A stretch of 62,200 nucleotides of DNA, taken from positions 1-62,200 of the forward strand of contig CAZCVI010000039.1 in the NCBI GenBank assembly GCA_964502145.1, read 5' to 3'. Within the stretch, counting starts at the first letter, position 1. Every line of letters starts with the position of its first letter. This DNA is from CAZCVI01 sp964502145. Its GTDB lineage: Bacteria; Acidobacteriota; Aminicenantia; UBA2199. A program made the position numbers and the translations under genes. The notes beneath the pieces were generated by a model. That model had not been told where the DNA came from, made no database searches, and saw nothing but the letters and a program-made list of their open reading frames with translations. Shown here one piece after another: positions 57,801-62,200 of the stretch.

Positions 57801-59943
57801 TGATGAGATTGATTTGGTTCTTGTTGATATAATGGCGCAAAGCATCAATATCGGTTAATAATTCTTTATTCACCACATAAAGGGATGCACCATTAAGCAA
57901 TGCCCCGAAGATTTGGTCAATACTGGCATCAAAGGTGGAATCGGACATCAGCAGAATGTGAATTTCGGGATGCAATTTATATTGTCGCCCAAACCAGTGA
58001 ATGACATTAACCACATTCCGGTGTTCCACCAAAACACCTTTTGGCTTGCCGGTTGAACCAGAAGTGTAGATGACGTAAGCCAAATGTGAGGGTTGGGACG
58101 CTACGGGAGGGGTTTGGTAAGCGGGTGGGAAATATAAAAATTCATCTGGATTAAAAAAAACAGTTTCAAAATCTCTTTTCCCAACCCAGCTTAGAGTACT
58201 CTCTCGTTTTTCAAATAAATCACTCCTCGTTACCAGTATTTTAACACTGCTGTCGTTTAAGATAAAATGAATGCGGTTTTGGGGATAATCCGGGTTGACG
58301 GGTAAATAGGCTGAGCCGGATTTCAAAATACCGATTATCCCCATAACCAACTCCACCGAACGATCCATCATTATTCCTACAAGGGTATCGGGAAGAACGC
58401 CTTTGCTTCTTAATAACTCGGCCAAGCGCCCGGATTGACAATTCAGTTCTTTGTACGAGATAAATATGGGTGATCGTTGACCCTCCCCGACCAGAGCGAG
58501 ATGATCCGGTGTCCGTTCAACTTGTTCTTCGAATAATTGATGGATGGTTTTGTTTGCCGGGTAATGGGCATCGGTATTATTAAAATCATACAAAATCCGG
58601 TTCTTCTCATTGATGGATAGTATTTCGATCTCGCATATTTCTTGTCCAGTGTTTTCGACGAGACATTGCACCAGATGTTTAAAATGGCAGGCCAGAATCT
58701 CAACGCGTTCGCTCTCAACGTTCTCCTGCGGGTAAGAAAATTTTACTTCGATTTCATTGAATAATAAAATACCCACAGATAAATCATAATGGGTCCTTTC
58801 GGTTATGGAATAGGAATGAATCGAGAGTTTGCTCTCTTGGGAGAGTAAGTGGTTATCCAGAGGATAGTTCTCAATGGCTACGATGGTATCGAACAACGAT
58901 TCGATGCCAGCCAAGCTACTGCAACCTTTTATTTCCAATAGAGGTGTGTTTTCAAACGCTTCACGCTCCCGCAAGAGCTTATCTGTACGCATAACCAAAT
59001 CGTTTATTTGGTCATGCAGGGATGTGTGGATTCTCAAAGGAATGGTGTTGATAAACAAACCGACCATTTCCTCTATCCCTTTTATTCTGGCAGATCGCCC
59101 GGATACGGTTGTTCCGAAAGTAATATCCTCATTATTGCAATATTTTTGCAACAACATCCCCCAGGCGGTATAAAAAATAGAGGCCACGGTAACCTTGTTG
59201 CATTTGGTAAAATCATCCAGTTTCTTTTTTATCTCATTCTCAAAAACAATTGAATGGCTTTTTACTCCTTTTAATGCTCCTGATTTTCGCCTTATGATGG
59301 ACAATTCGGTCCGTGTGTCAATTCCAGACAAGTATTCACGCCAAAACTGTACTTGTTTCTTCTTGTCCTGGCTCTGAATCCATTTGATGAATTCCTTAAA
59401 TGAGGTTTTTAAAGGGTGTATTGGGAGCTGTCCCTGGCACAGTTGATTGTAAACTCTGAAAAATTCTTTTAAAATAATCCCGTTACTCCAGCCATCATAA
59501 ATAATATGGTGGTTGCTGATGACCATTTCATGATTTTTTTCCATGATTTTGCACAATATGACTCGAAAAGGAACCTCTTGTAGATTGAAGGGTTCGTTTC
59601 GATCTGATTCTTTCATTTCAGCCATCAGTGATTTTTTTTGATCCGGGGTTTCATTGGAAAAATCATGAAAAACTATATGGCAGGAGTGCTCCTTTAAAAC
59701 AACCTGGGTGGGGTTATCCAATTTCTCCCACCTAAATACAATCCTGAGCATCTCATTTGTATTAATGACGAAATCCCAGGCTCTCCGAAACAACTCGTTA
59801 TCGATCTCCCCTGAAACTTCTAGACTTAATTGCTCGCAATACATTATACTATTGGGTTCTTTCAAATAATGAAAAAACATTCCCTCTTGCATTGGAGTTA
59901 ACATAAAAATGTCTTGAATATCCTGCTTATTTAATCGTTTCAT
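45805..59943 (-). CDS. Four-module NRPS with Cy domain and C-terminal E domain (gene A, first of the line)
   Basis: A 4,712-residue synthetase. M1: C (HHIIYDG near 147), A (core near 631), PCP (Ser about 1016), code DADNVSHID, not recognised. M2: C (HHIIVDG near 1218), A, PCP (about 2081), code DVQFVAHVV with a GPSETHVV segment: Pro. M3: C (HHIISDG near 2258), A, PCP (about 3131), code DVWHISLID: Ser. M4: heterocyclisation domain, in which a DMIMFD (DxxxxD) motif near 3338 replaces HHxxxDG; A (core near 3797), code DLYNLSAIW with GGATEGSIW: Cys; PCP GGDSIKA (about 4188); E domain (HHLVIDG near 4373, EGHGREE, YNYLGQID). M4 should make an epimerised thiazoline; no oxidase is visible. The protein ends in a short acidic COM-donor-like tail. 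The first C resembles post-E C domains, so it may accept an unseen acyl or aminoacyl starter. The SD (AAGG) is weak. Confidence 0.97.
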   Translation of the reverse strand: MKRLNKQDIQDIFMLTPMQEGMFFHYLKEPNSIMYCEQLSLEVSGEIDNELFRRAWDFVINTNEMLRIVFRWEKLDNPTQVVLKEHSCHIVFHDFSNETPDQKKSLMAEMKESDRNEPFNLQEVPFRVILCKIMEKNHEMVISNHHIIYDGWSNGIILKEFFRVYNQLCQGQLPIHPLKTSFKEFIKWIQSQDKKKQVQFWREYLSGIDTRTELSIIRRKSGALKGVKSHSIVFENEIKKKLDDFTKCNKVTVASIFYTAWGMLLQKYCNNEDITFGTTVSGRSARIKGIEEMVGLFINTIPLRIHTSLHDQINDLVMRTDKLLREREAFENTPLLEIKGCSSLAGIESLFDTIVAIENYPLDNHLLSQESKLSIHSYSITERTHYDLSVGILLFNEIEVKFSYPQENVESERVEILACHFKHLVQCLVENTGQEICEIEILSINEKNRILYDFNNTDAHYPANKTIHQLFEEQVERTPDHLALVGEGQRSPIFISYKELNCQSGRLAELLRSKGVLPDTLVGIMMDRSVELVMGIIGILKSGSAYLPVNPDYPQNRIHFILNDSSVKILVTRSDLFEKRESTLSWVGKRDFETVFFNPDEFLYFPPAYQTPPVASQPSHLAYVIYTSGSTGKPKGVLVEHRNVVNVIHWFGRQYKLHPEIHILLMSDSTFDASIDQIFGALLNGASLYVVNKELLTDIDALRHYINKNQINLINFVPALLSELLGNKKKLESLHTVISGAERLEENIKNNILKLGYNLSNHYGPTEGTIDTLTLKCSDAPVSLGKPIANVKVHLLDKWGHMVPVGVPGELCIFGAGLARGYLNRPELTSEKFVATVGREKLDPFYRSGDLGRWLTDGNVVFLGRIDQQVKLRGFRIELEEIVAQLLQYPAIKEAVIIAKDDIRGEKYLCAYIVPQLTSDTNDLPIIDIPKLTQYLSETLPDYMIPSYFVQLAEIPLLPSGKTDSKALADPIFKTGNQYEGPRNETERKMAQIWSDILSRDTVIGINDNFFHIGGHSLKATSLTFRIQKVFNVKIPLMEIFNNPTISKLANYIHIATGEKYIKIEPVEQKKYYALSSAQKRLYFLQQMEVASSSYNMSVVMTFEGELDRGKFEKTFKQLIQRHESLRTSFEMIEEEPHQTIHDDVEFKIAYFNLPIIEKIPQDVSSEGLLTNISFSIKNIIQNFIHPFDLSHAPLMRVGLIKEENTKHHLLVDIHHIIVDGTSTGILQKEFMALYEGKKLPPLTIRYQDYAEWQASKKGQESLNTQGQFWFQQFEKEIPVLNLPVDFQRPIVQSFEGNRVRFELTEKSTTSLKALAMEQGVTLFMLLLAICTIWLSKLSGEEDVVIGSPVAGRRYEELQSLIGMFVNTLALRNYPKPEKTIKEFLKEVKRNTIDAFQNQDYPFENLVDHVTKNRDTSRNPIFDVMFVFQNMAMPEIQIPDLVLKPYEYEKNTAKFDLNLEGIEIGNKLLFNLEYSTKLFNEETILRFSGYLKNIMASIISTPDMKIANITMLEQEERQKILDISNGAHEPIDIKATIHGMFEKIALTHKDKIALVFGETRLTYGELNRRAHRLATMLRIQGIDRNCIVGLMVQRSFELVIGMLAIMKAGGAYLAIDPNFPQQRKQFMIQDSHIEIVLTNFEIDPNTIDVTKNIRMMDIRDHNIYQNISQDEEELPNINKGSDIVYVIFTSGSTGNPKGVMLEHTNLVNLIEFQYKYTCIDFSKVLQFTTISFDVSFQEIFSTLLFAGELYLINEDMRYSIPDLFQLIVKNKVKTLFFPMSFLKMLFNNDDDINLPAGSIEHIVTAGEQVVVEDKLRNYLKEHHIYLHNHYGPSETHVVSTLTMFPDENIPQFPAIGKPVTNTSIYILDKAKHLQPTTIAGELNVAGLQVGRGYLYRNEETQEKFIENIFPGGGTLYRTGDLARWLANGNIEFLGRVDHQVKIRGIRIEPGEIESHLKRITSVKDAVVVVKQADNGEKYLCAYVVSTTGTNWDESTIRNILSTNLPDHMIPAYFISLDKIPLTPSGKIDRKALPDPEIKEQERYVAPRTLIELRMTEIWVKILAREKHLISINDNFFHLGGHSLKAMSLVAKIHKIFNVKIPLAQIFKNPTIKGISDYIKDATGEKYTWIEPTEEQEYYTLSSAQNRLFFLQQMDKSGIAYNLSAAWILEGLVDKPRLESSIVNLIQRHESFRTSFDILDEKPVQRVQNHVTFEIQYYDNPQPHFIRPFELSKAPLLRVGLVKLEEEKHIWLVDMHHIISDGMSMGILVNEFTIFFSGTELPALNLQYKDYAEWQNREKKSKNLLDQETYWIKEFETEIPILDLPIDYSRPLTQSFEGNCLSFELSSEIVGSLKAISVEAGATLYMVLLSLYNIFLSKISNREDIVIGTPIAGRRHADLENIIGMFVNTLALRNYPSSDKKFIDFLAEVKVRTLKAFENQEYQYEYLVEKLTITRDTSHNPLFDTMFVLQNTGIREIEIPGLKLSPYTQESKTSKFDLSLAVMEVEDMLALTFEYSTKLFNQGTIERFITYFLNTVSCVINDKNLKIVDVEIISSQEKNRLLYEFNNTAAEYPHDKTVHQLFEEQAERTPGRIAVINPLKSVDAPHGSLIQITYHELNEKSTHLAHVLQSNGAKPDIIIGIMVERSVEMIIGILGILKSSGAYLPVDPGYPLDRRAFMLEDSSVNILLSHHQLIDQIKYNGTRIYFEDETSYPVDNTNFTPYYNSSNLAYVIYTSGSTGKPKGVTIDHRGLMNRLIWMQSQYPLDKTDTILQKTSFTFDVSVWELLWWAIVGAKVSLLAQGGEKEPKTIVSTIERDNVTIMHFVPSMLNAFLDYIEGFPSINKLASLKQVIASGEELTISQVKKFNELLFQSNGTHLANLYGPTEASIDVSYFNCPKSGTFVRIPIGKPIHNIKLYVVGKENCLQPIGVPGELCIAGDGLARGYLNRPQMTHDKFTANPFTIGEKMYRTGDLARWTADGNVEFFGRIDHQVKIRGFRIELGEIENRLFKHPQIKEAVVVVREDAFGDKSLVAYYVSLQEIPQSELRECLLKNLPEYMIPSYFMRMESIPLTSSGKVNRRALPQPELNTNKGYEAPLGTIEEKVVEIWTEVLIGKNTSPVEKRIGRHDNFFQLGGHSLKIIVTAHKIREKLGVEIALNEFFSHPTVAQLASYINAQLAENTPNQKLGQSRDLFISSKVHDSKKMYEFFPLTHIQEAYLLGRSDQFDIGDSSTHGHFEWSTHLDIRRFNDGWNKLIARHPVLRSKLSDDGKQHFIEGIHQYEIQLDNLIHCDVDEQRARILRERDRMSGYVFDLTQWPLFEIKAMQLSEKELYFMIKFDMIMFDGHSLQILTQELTEFYINPNLELPPLDFTFRDYILAAKELKDSDIYQTDKEYWLNKLEDFPPAPQLPLACKPSEIKQPLFKKLSKHFSKEEWTVLQEIAQKNNTTPSVLLSTAFAQVLAYWSNQRRFAINVTLFNRFPFHKDVEKIVGNFTTVVFLEVEWDSTHPFLEMVQKIHHSLMEALEHCHYDGIEFLREINRSKNLHAHALMPIVFTSIMKGESQANIFAPDDPVSQSKVTWTNGQISQVYLEVHTESTMDQLDISWDFVEELFTPATITAMFEHYINIITELTKGDKDYKLELPQRTKLLWEKYNSTAEKIPASLLHQLFQRQVALTPEYIALEFGAETMTYISLDKKSNQVAAFLRAKGVKPNDLVSVLTSRSLETMVYVMGILKAGGAYVPIDPDFPKERQDYICKDSNSKLLMVPHPYENENMENYPSDALENINTPLDIAYVIYTSGSTGRPKGVIISHQEAANTIIDINQKFNVNETDRIMGISSMCFDLSVYDVFGALSTGARLVLIPTQKDIDVLTGTLDSKKITFWNSVPAILDMMVNNLEAEYVNYTLTRALLSGDWIPLKLPEAVKKHFPNCEIISAGGATEGSIWSIYYPVKETLKEWNSIPYGYPLANQTFYVLNDHLGLCPEDVPGELFIGGVGVAEGYINDVEKTSHAFLNHPDFGRIYRTGDFGVFRKEGYIEFQGRKDSQVKIRGHRIELGEIETCILEYSLVKSAIVAPFSNNSGAKQLCAYILTHPDPQVDSPSFLPDLRAFLSQKLPDYMVPSIIIPLQTFPLTGNGKIDFKALPIPGDIDLEVTPENILPRNDVEKKIAEIWSNILGKEDIHINDNFFMSGGDSIKAIQVAAQLKRKGYKVGMKDFFQYPSIAEMALLIKKVKHVSDQSTITGTIPLSPIQKYFFEKVKTDRHHFNQAVMLFSKERFTQEIIETSFQKIQQHHDALRMTFHPENNEIVQNNHGLEYPLSLEVFDFQGLADGKNAETEIENNVNQLQASILLHVGPLLKLRLFHLDHGDYLLIVIHHLVIDGISWRILLEDFETAYKLLLRGQEVAFPLKTTSYKEWVEQLYQYANSKEFLVERNYWETLEQTPVLPLPQPKEIKNLPLLKKENRGFHSFELSVMDTEKLLTKVGAAYNTEINDILLTALGMAVHQWTGAKNALIALEGHGREELIKNIDITRTIGWFTSFYPVILDMNYAPNIPQMITCTKDILRRIPNKGVGYGILTYLTSPGNKTNLTSKLKPEIVYNYLGQIDDALNSDLFQPTGLSTGDAISPRSEWIYSLDISGIVSNKKFQMVVKYNTDAYSSEEAMDFTSLCEANLRQVIEHCAEKENAEFTFSDFNIRIDQQEADLVFDILSDINLED

Positions 59944-59975
59944 TTTTTAACCTTAAATGATTTTTATTTATATTA

Positions 59976-60003
59976 TTGATAGGTCTGCTAATAAATTGTG
60001 CAA
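59976..60003 (-). promoter_or_regulatory. Tentative promoter of the NRPS operon
   Basis: On the minus strand, TTGCAC (59998-60003), a 16-bp spacer and TATCAA (59976-59981) lie just upstream of gene A, which would give a leader of about 26 bases. Both boxes are imperfect. The rest of the 484-bp gap (59944-60427) is AT-rich. It holds two near-identical 14-15-base direct repeats (60211-60225 and 60263-60276, TTCATATTTTC-CGGA type) that could bind a regulator. I see no gene there. Confidence 0.25.
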
Positions 60004-60387
60004 TTTTAATATTTCATGATATGCTACCGCCTTTCAATGATGAACATTGATTGCTTTTTATTATGTTTAAAAATGAATGTTTCATACTTGTTTTAGGTTG
60101 TGAGTTGCCTTAAAAGATAAGATTACCACATTGAAGAATTAATAACAAGAGAAAAACCTAGAAATTTAAAAAATATTTTTTACGTTTTCGTGTTTTTGAT
60201 ACTATAGTGGTTCATATTTTCCGGAACTATCCCTATTTATTTCATTCGCGTATTTCACGGAATTCATATTTTCGGATACCCAAATGTATTTTTATTATTT
60301 TTTTAAGTGTAAGATGAAGAGTTTGTATATTAGCCATCTTAAAGTAGACCTAAAATGTTTATCTCCATGATAATGCGTGATGGAACG

Positions 60388-60409
60388 AAAAAAGAAAGAA
60401 CCCTTTTTT
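60388..60409 (-). terminator. Weak A/T hairpin after the beta-propeller gene
   Basis: AAAAAAG (60388-60394) and CTTTTTT (60403-60409) form a weak stem with an 8-base loop, 18 bases past the stop of the beta-propeller gene. On the minus strand it ends in a T-run. Read-through into the NRPS operon cannot be excluded. Confidence 0.3.
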
Positions 60410-60427
60410 GAAGACGGGTATTATATA

Positions 60428-61450
60428 TCATTTTATATCTGTTATATGCAGCTCCCAAATATCGGTATCTTGATTTTCCACAACTTGGTAAAATTTGTCT
60501 TTAAAAAAGAAATATGGAAATGGTTCTAAGCTATTGCTATTGAAAACTGGAAACATCACTTTTTTAATAAATTTTCCATTTATATTAAAGATTATGATCT
60601 CACTATTTTTCTTATCGGCAGAACGTACCCATGTAAGTGCATAGATTTTCTTTTCTGAGACACCAAAACCTTTCAATATTGGGCAATATTTTGAGAATCT
60701 GATGCGAGGGAGGATATACTGGGCGTTTTCTTTAATCCGGGGATCGGTTATGAAAATATTAAGGATTTCATCCTTCAGCTCTTGGGTTACTCCCAATTTT
60801 TGATAATTATATTCTGTTGAATAAAGTTTTTTTCCATTTTTGTCATATACCTTTATGACCCCATCCTCTAACTCGTTGATAAAAAGTTTATGATCATATA
60901 TTACTGGTTGTGGACGTCTAAACTTCAGGGGGTCGATCATCTCATTGTCCATGAATTCTGGAAAATGCATCACTGGTATTGATTGTTTTAAATCGGAATT
61001 GCATATCAGAACGGAACCGTCAATATTTTTTCCTGTTCGATCATACCCGTAAAGGACAAATTTATCATCAAGAATTTTAACACCTCTGCCACTCACAATT
61101 TTTATTTCTTTCAGATATTCTCCGTCCAAGGAGTAGTAACTTAATTTCCCATTACTATCAACGGCAATATATTGGGAATCTATGGATGTAAAAACAGTCT
61201 TTTGCATATCGTATCCCATAAATTCTTGGGGGCCCTCGCCTTGTTTTCCAAATCTTTTTTTGAGTTTAAAATCCTTTTGTGAATATATCAAGATAGAAAG
61301 ACCGTCAGTGATGTAAATATTATTGTCATTGACACTGAGTGGGTAAAAAGCGGGGTTTGGGTTAAGAACCTCTGGTAATGGTATTACCTTTTCTGCTAAG
61401 ACAAAACTAGCCAAAAGCAAAAACAAAATTATCATACATAAAATTTTCAT
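60428..61450 (-). CDS. Secreted six-bladed beta-propeller protein
   Basis: A 340-residue protein with a clear signal peptide (about 1-19: Lys near the start, a long Leu/Ile core, and an Ala site before EKVIP), so exported. The mature part is a run of beta-strand blades; the motif RFGKQGEGPQEF near residues 69-80 is typical of NHL/six-bladed propeller proteins (6-bladed beta-propeller family, common in Bacteroidetes and Acidobacteria). No catalytic residues can be assigned; such proteins usually bind ligands or partner proteins. GGAGG lies six bases before the ATG, and a near-consensus promoter is at 61523-61551. It is in the same orientation as the NRPS operon but 484 bp upstream, so co-regulation is possible but unproven. 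Confidence 0.85.
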   Translation of the reverse strand: MKILCMIILFLLLASFVLAEKVIPLPEVLNPNPAFYPLSVNDNNIYITDGLSILIYSQKDFKLKKRFGKQGEGPQEFMGYDMQKTVFTSIDSQYIAVDSNGKLSYYSLDGEYLKEIKIVSGRGVKILDDKFVLYGYDRTGKNIDGSVLICNSDLKQSIPVMHFPEFMDNEMIDPLKFRRPQPVIYDHKLFINELEDGVIKVYDKNGKKLYSTEYNYQKLGVTQELKDEILNIFITDPRIKENAQYILPRIRFSKYCPILKGFGVSEKKIYALTWVRSADKKNSEIIIFNINGKFIKKVMFPVFNSNSLEPFPYFFFKDKFYQVVENQDTDIWELHITDIK

Positions 61451-61522
61451 ATAATACCTCCATATTTATTCATTTCCTTTAATCTGTCATTTTGTTTCAG
61501 AGCGTATAGAATCGAAATTTGA

Positions 61523-61551
61523 ATTATAATATATGATGCATCAAAAGTCAA
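61523..61551 (-). promoter_or_regulatory. Near-consensus sigma-70-type promoter
   Basis: On the minus strand TTGACT (61546-61551), exactly 17 bp, then TATAAT (61523-61528). It differs from consensus at one base of the -35. The predicted start near 61516 gives a leader of about 65 bases to the beta-propeller ATG. Confidence 0.8.
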
Positions 61552-61814
61552 GACTATTATGGGTATCTATTCAGTTTTTTGGACAGCACTATCCTTCCCC
61601 GCCAAAAAATCTCTCCCCAAAACCATAACCTCTTCGTGTCCGAAAAGCAAAATCGCGCCAGCGGCAAAAAGCGTTGGGCGCAAACCAATGATTTCAACAT
61701 CCCCTCATCGAAACCCCGGCCTATTTGCGCCACATTTGCTGCAATTTGTTAAATGTAGTATCAAGAAAAAGGGGGATTCAGTTCCAGAACCTGACGGTTT
61801 TAACTAATAGTTGA
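61552..61814. other. Stretch without a supported gene
   Basis: A plus-strand ORF of 82 codons (61559-61807) has no SD, no recognisable motif and a low-complexity basic composition. The minus strand carries about 45 codons between stops, ending near 61570, with a coding-like look (GLRPTLFAAGAILLFGHEEV) but no start codon in context. It may be the eroded 3' end of a lost gene. I annotate neither as a gene. Confidence 0.4.
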
Positions 61815-62119
61815 CTGTTCACCTTATTTTGTAGAACCGTCACCATATTTTGCTCTCCGTTCACCTTCCAACCCCGGCGGTTCACCATATTTTACTCAAC
61901 CGTCACCCTTTTAGGCGGCCGTTCACCTTCCAAACCTCTCCGTTCAGCCTTTTTTGTAGAATCGTGAGCAATAAAACCCGGCGGTTGAGTATTTTTTGTG
62001 GAATCGAGGGCTTTAAAACCTAGCGGGTGAATTTCTTTTTTAGAATCGAGAGCAATAAACCTGGCGGATGGGTGTTTTTTGGACTTAGGTCATCCTTCAA
62101 CCCGGCCAGTGAGTGATTT
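61815..62119. repeat. Degenerate 19-22-bp tandem repeat array
   Basis: About 14-15 units of 19-22 bp, many opening CCGTTCACC or CGGTTCACC. From about 61940 the units alternate 22 and 19-20 bp, making a 41-42-bp higher-order period (61940-61981, 61982-62023, 62024-62064), with GTAGAATCG/GTGGAATCG/TTAGAATCG cores. No spacers, no conserved reading frame. Its unit size resembles that of the array at 1-242, but the sequence is different. Confidence 0.8.
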
Positions 62120-62138
62120 AGTGTTATCATTGATAAGT

Positions 62139-62193
62139 AAAGGGATGAACTAAACCGCTCCGCGGTAACGCTGTCGCGTTGAGGTCCCTTTTT
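62139..62193. terminator. Branched hairpin structure with T-run
   Basis: AAAGGGA (62139-62145) pairs with TCCCTTT (62185-62191). It encloses two small hairpins, ACCGC-TCC-GCGGT (62154-62166) and AACGC-TGTC-GCGTT (62167-62180), and a T-run follows. It could be a terminator for a gene outside the window or the end of a REP-like mobile repeat. Confidence 0.4.
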
Positions 62194-62200
62194 TATCGCC

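Noticed and set aside
2291..59943. MbtH, phosphopantetheinyl transferase or transporter gene hidden in the gaps
   Set aside because: The gaps are 15-41 bp, or a 14-bp overlap, so there is no room. None is seen in the flanks either.
61559..61807. 82-codon plus-strand ORF
   Set aside because: No SD, no family features and poor composition. It overlaps a coding-like minus-strand fragment and runs up to the repeat array.

Overview
The window is dominated by one large minus-strand biosynthetic locus (about 2.3-59.9 kb) of six giant assembly-line proteins and one radical SAM enzyme. AT-rich DNA (about 40% GC by eye), a ROK kinase, a secreted six-bladed beta-propeller protein and very large NRPS genes fit an uncultured Gram-negative bacterium of the Acidobacteriota / Candidatus Aminicenantes kind. 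That is a weak inference: no rRNA or ribosomal protein marker is present.

Layout. 1-242: array of about 11 copies of a 22-bp tandem repeat. 454-1176: remnant of an AbiEii-type nucleotidyltransferase gene plus a small ORF, between two imperfect direct repeats that each carry an extended -10 promoter. 1219-2196 (+): ROK sugar kinase. 2233-2277: hairpin between convergent genes. 2291-59943 (-): the NRPS/PKS operon. 60428-61450 (-): signal-peptide beta-propeller protein with a near-consensus promoter at 61523-61551. 61815-62119: degenerate 19-22-bp tandem repeat, followed by a multi-hairpin structure at the window edge.

The operon, in transcription order, is A (45805-59943): C-A-PCP, C-A-PCP, C-A-PCP, Cy-A-PCP-E; B (41171-45763): C-A-PCP-C; C (35098-41136): half-C-A-PCP-C-A-PCP; D (29091-35111): KS-AT-KR-ACP-C; E (27379-29073): PhpK-like cobalamin/radical SAM protein; F (18433-27363): half-C-A-C-partial A-PCP-C-A-PCP-C; G (2291-18403): half-C-A-PCP, then four C-A-PCP modules and a thioesterase. 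Codes read by eye give a tentative chain: X1-Pro-Ser-Cys(thiazoline, epimerised)-X5-Ser-Ile-[malonate, keto reduced: isostatine-like]-Dab-X10-Lys-like-acidic?-X13-X14-X14, then TE release. The genes are 15-41 bp apart or overlap (C/D by 14 bp), consistent with one transcript and translational coupling.

The most interesting signal is a shared extreme C-terminal tail, [E/D/N]-F-[D/N/T]-F-COOH, on B, D, F and also on the radical SAM enzyme E. The three synthetases with this tail all end in a complete C domain. Each proposed downstream partner (C, F, G) starts with only the C-terminal lobe of a C domain, lacking HHxxxDG. The two junctions of other types (A to B with E/COM-like ends; C to D, PCP to KS) lack the tail. 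This looks like a docking code for assembly lines split between C and A, shared with a tailoring enzyme that would be recruited in trans. Other oddities are the A-C-partial A-PCP module in F, a 2,519-bp stretch identical between the last two C-A units of G, and a divergent C domain after a Ser module in C. I saw no MbtH, phosphopantetheinyl transferase, transporter or regulator in the window.
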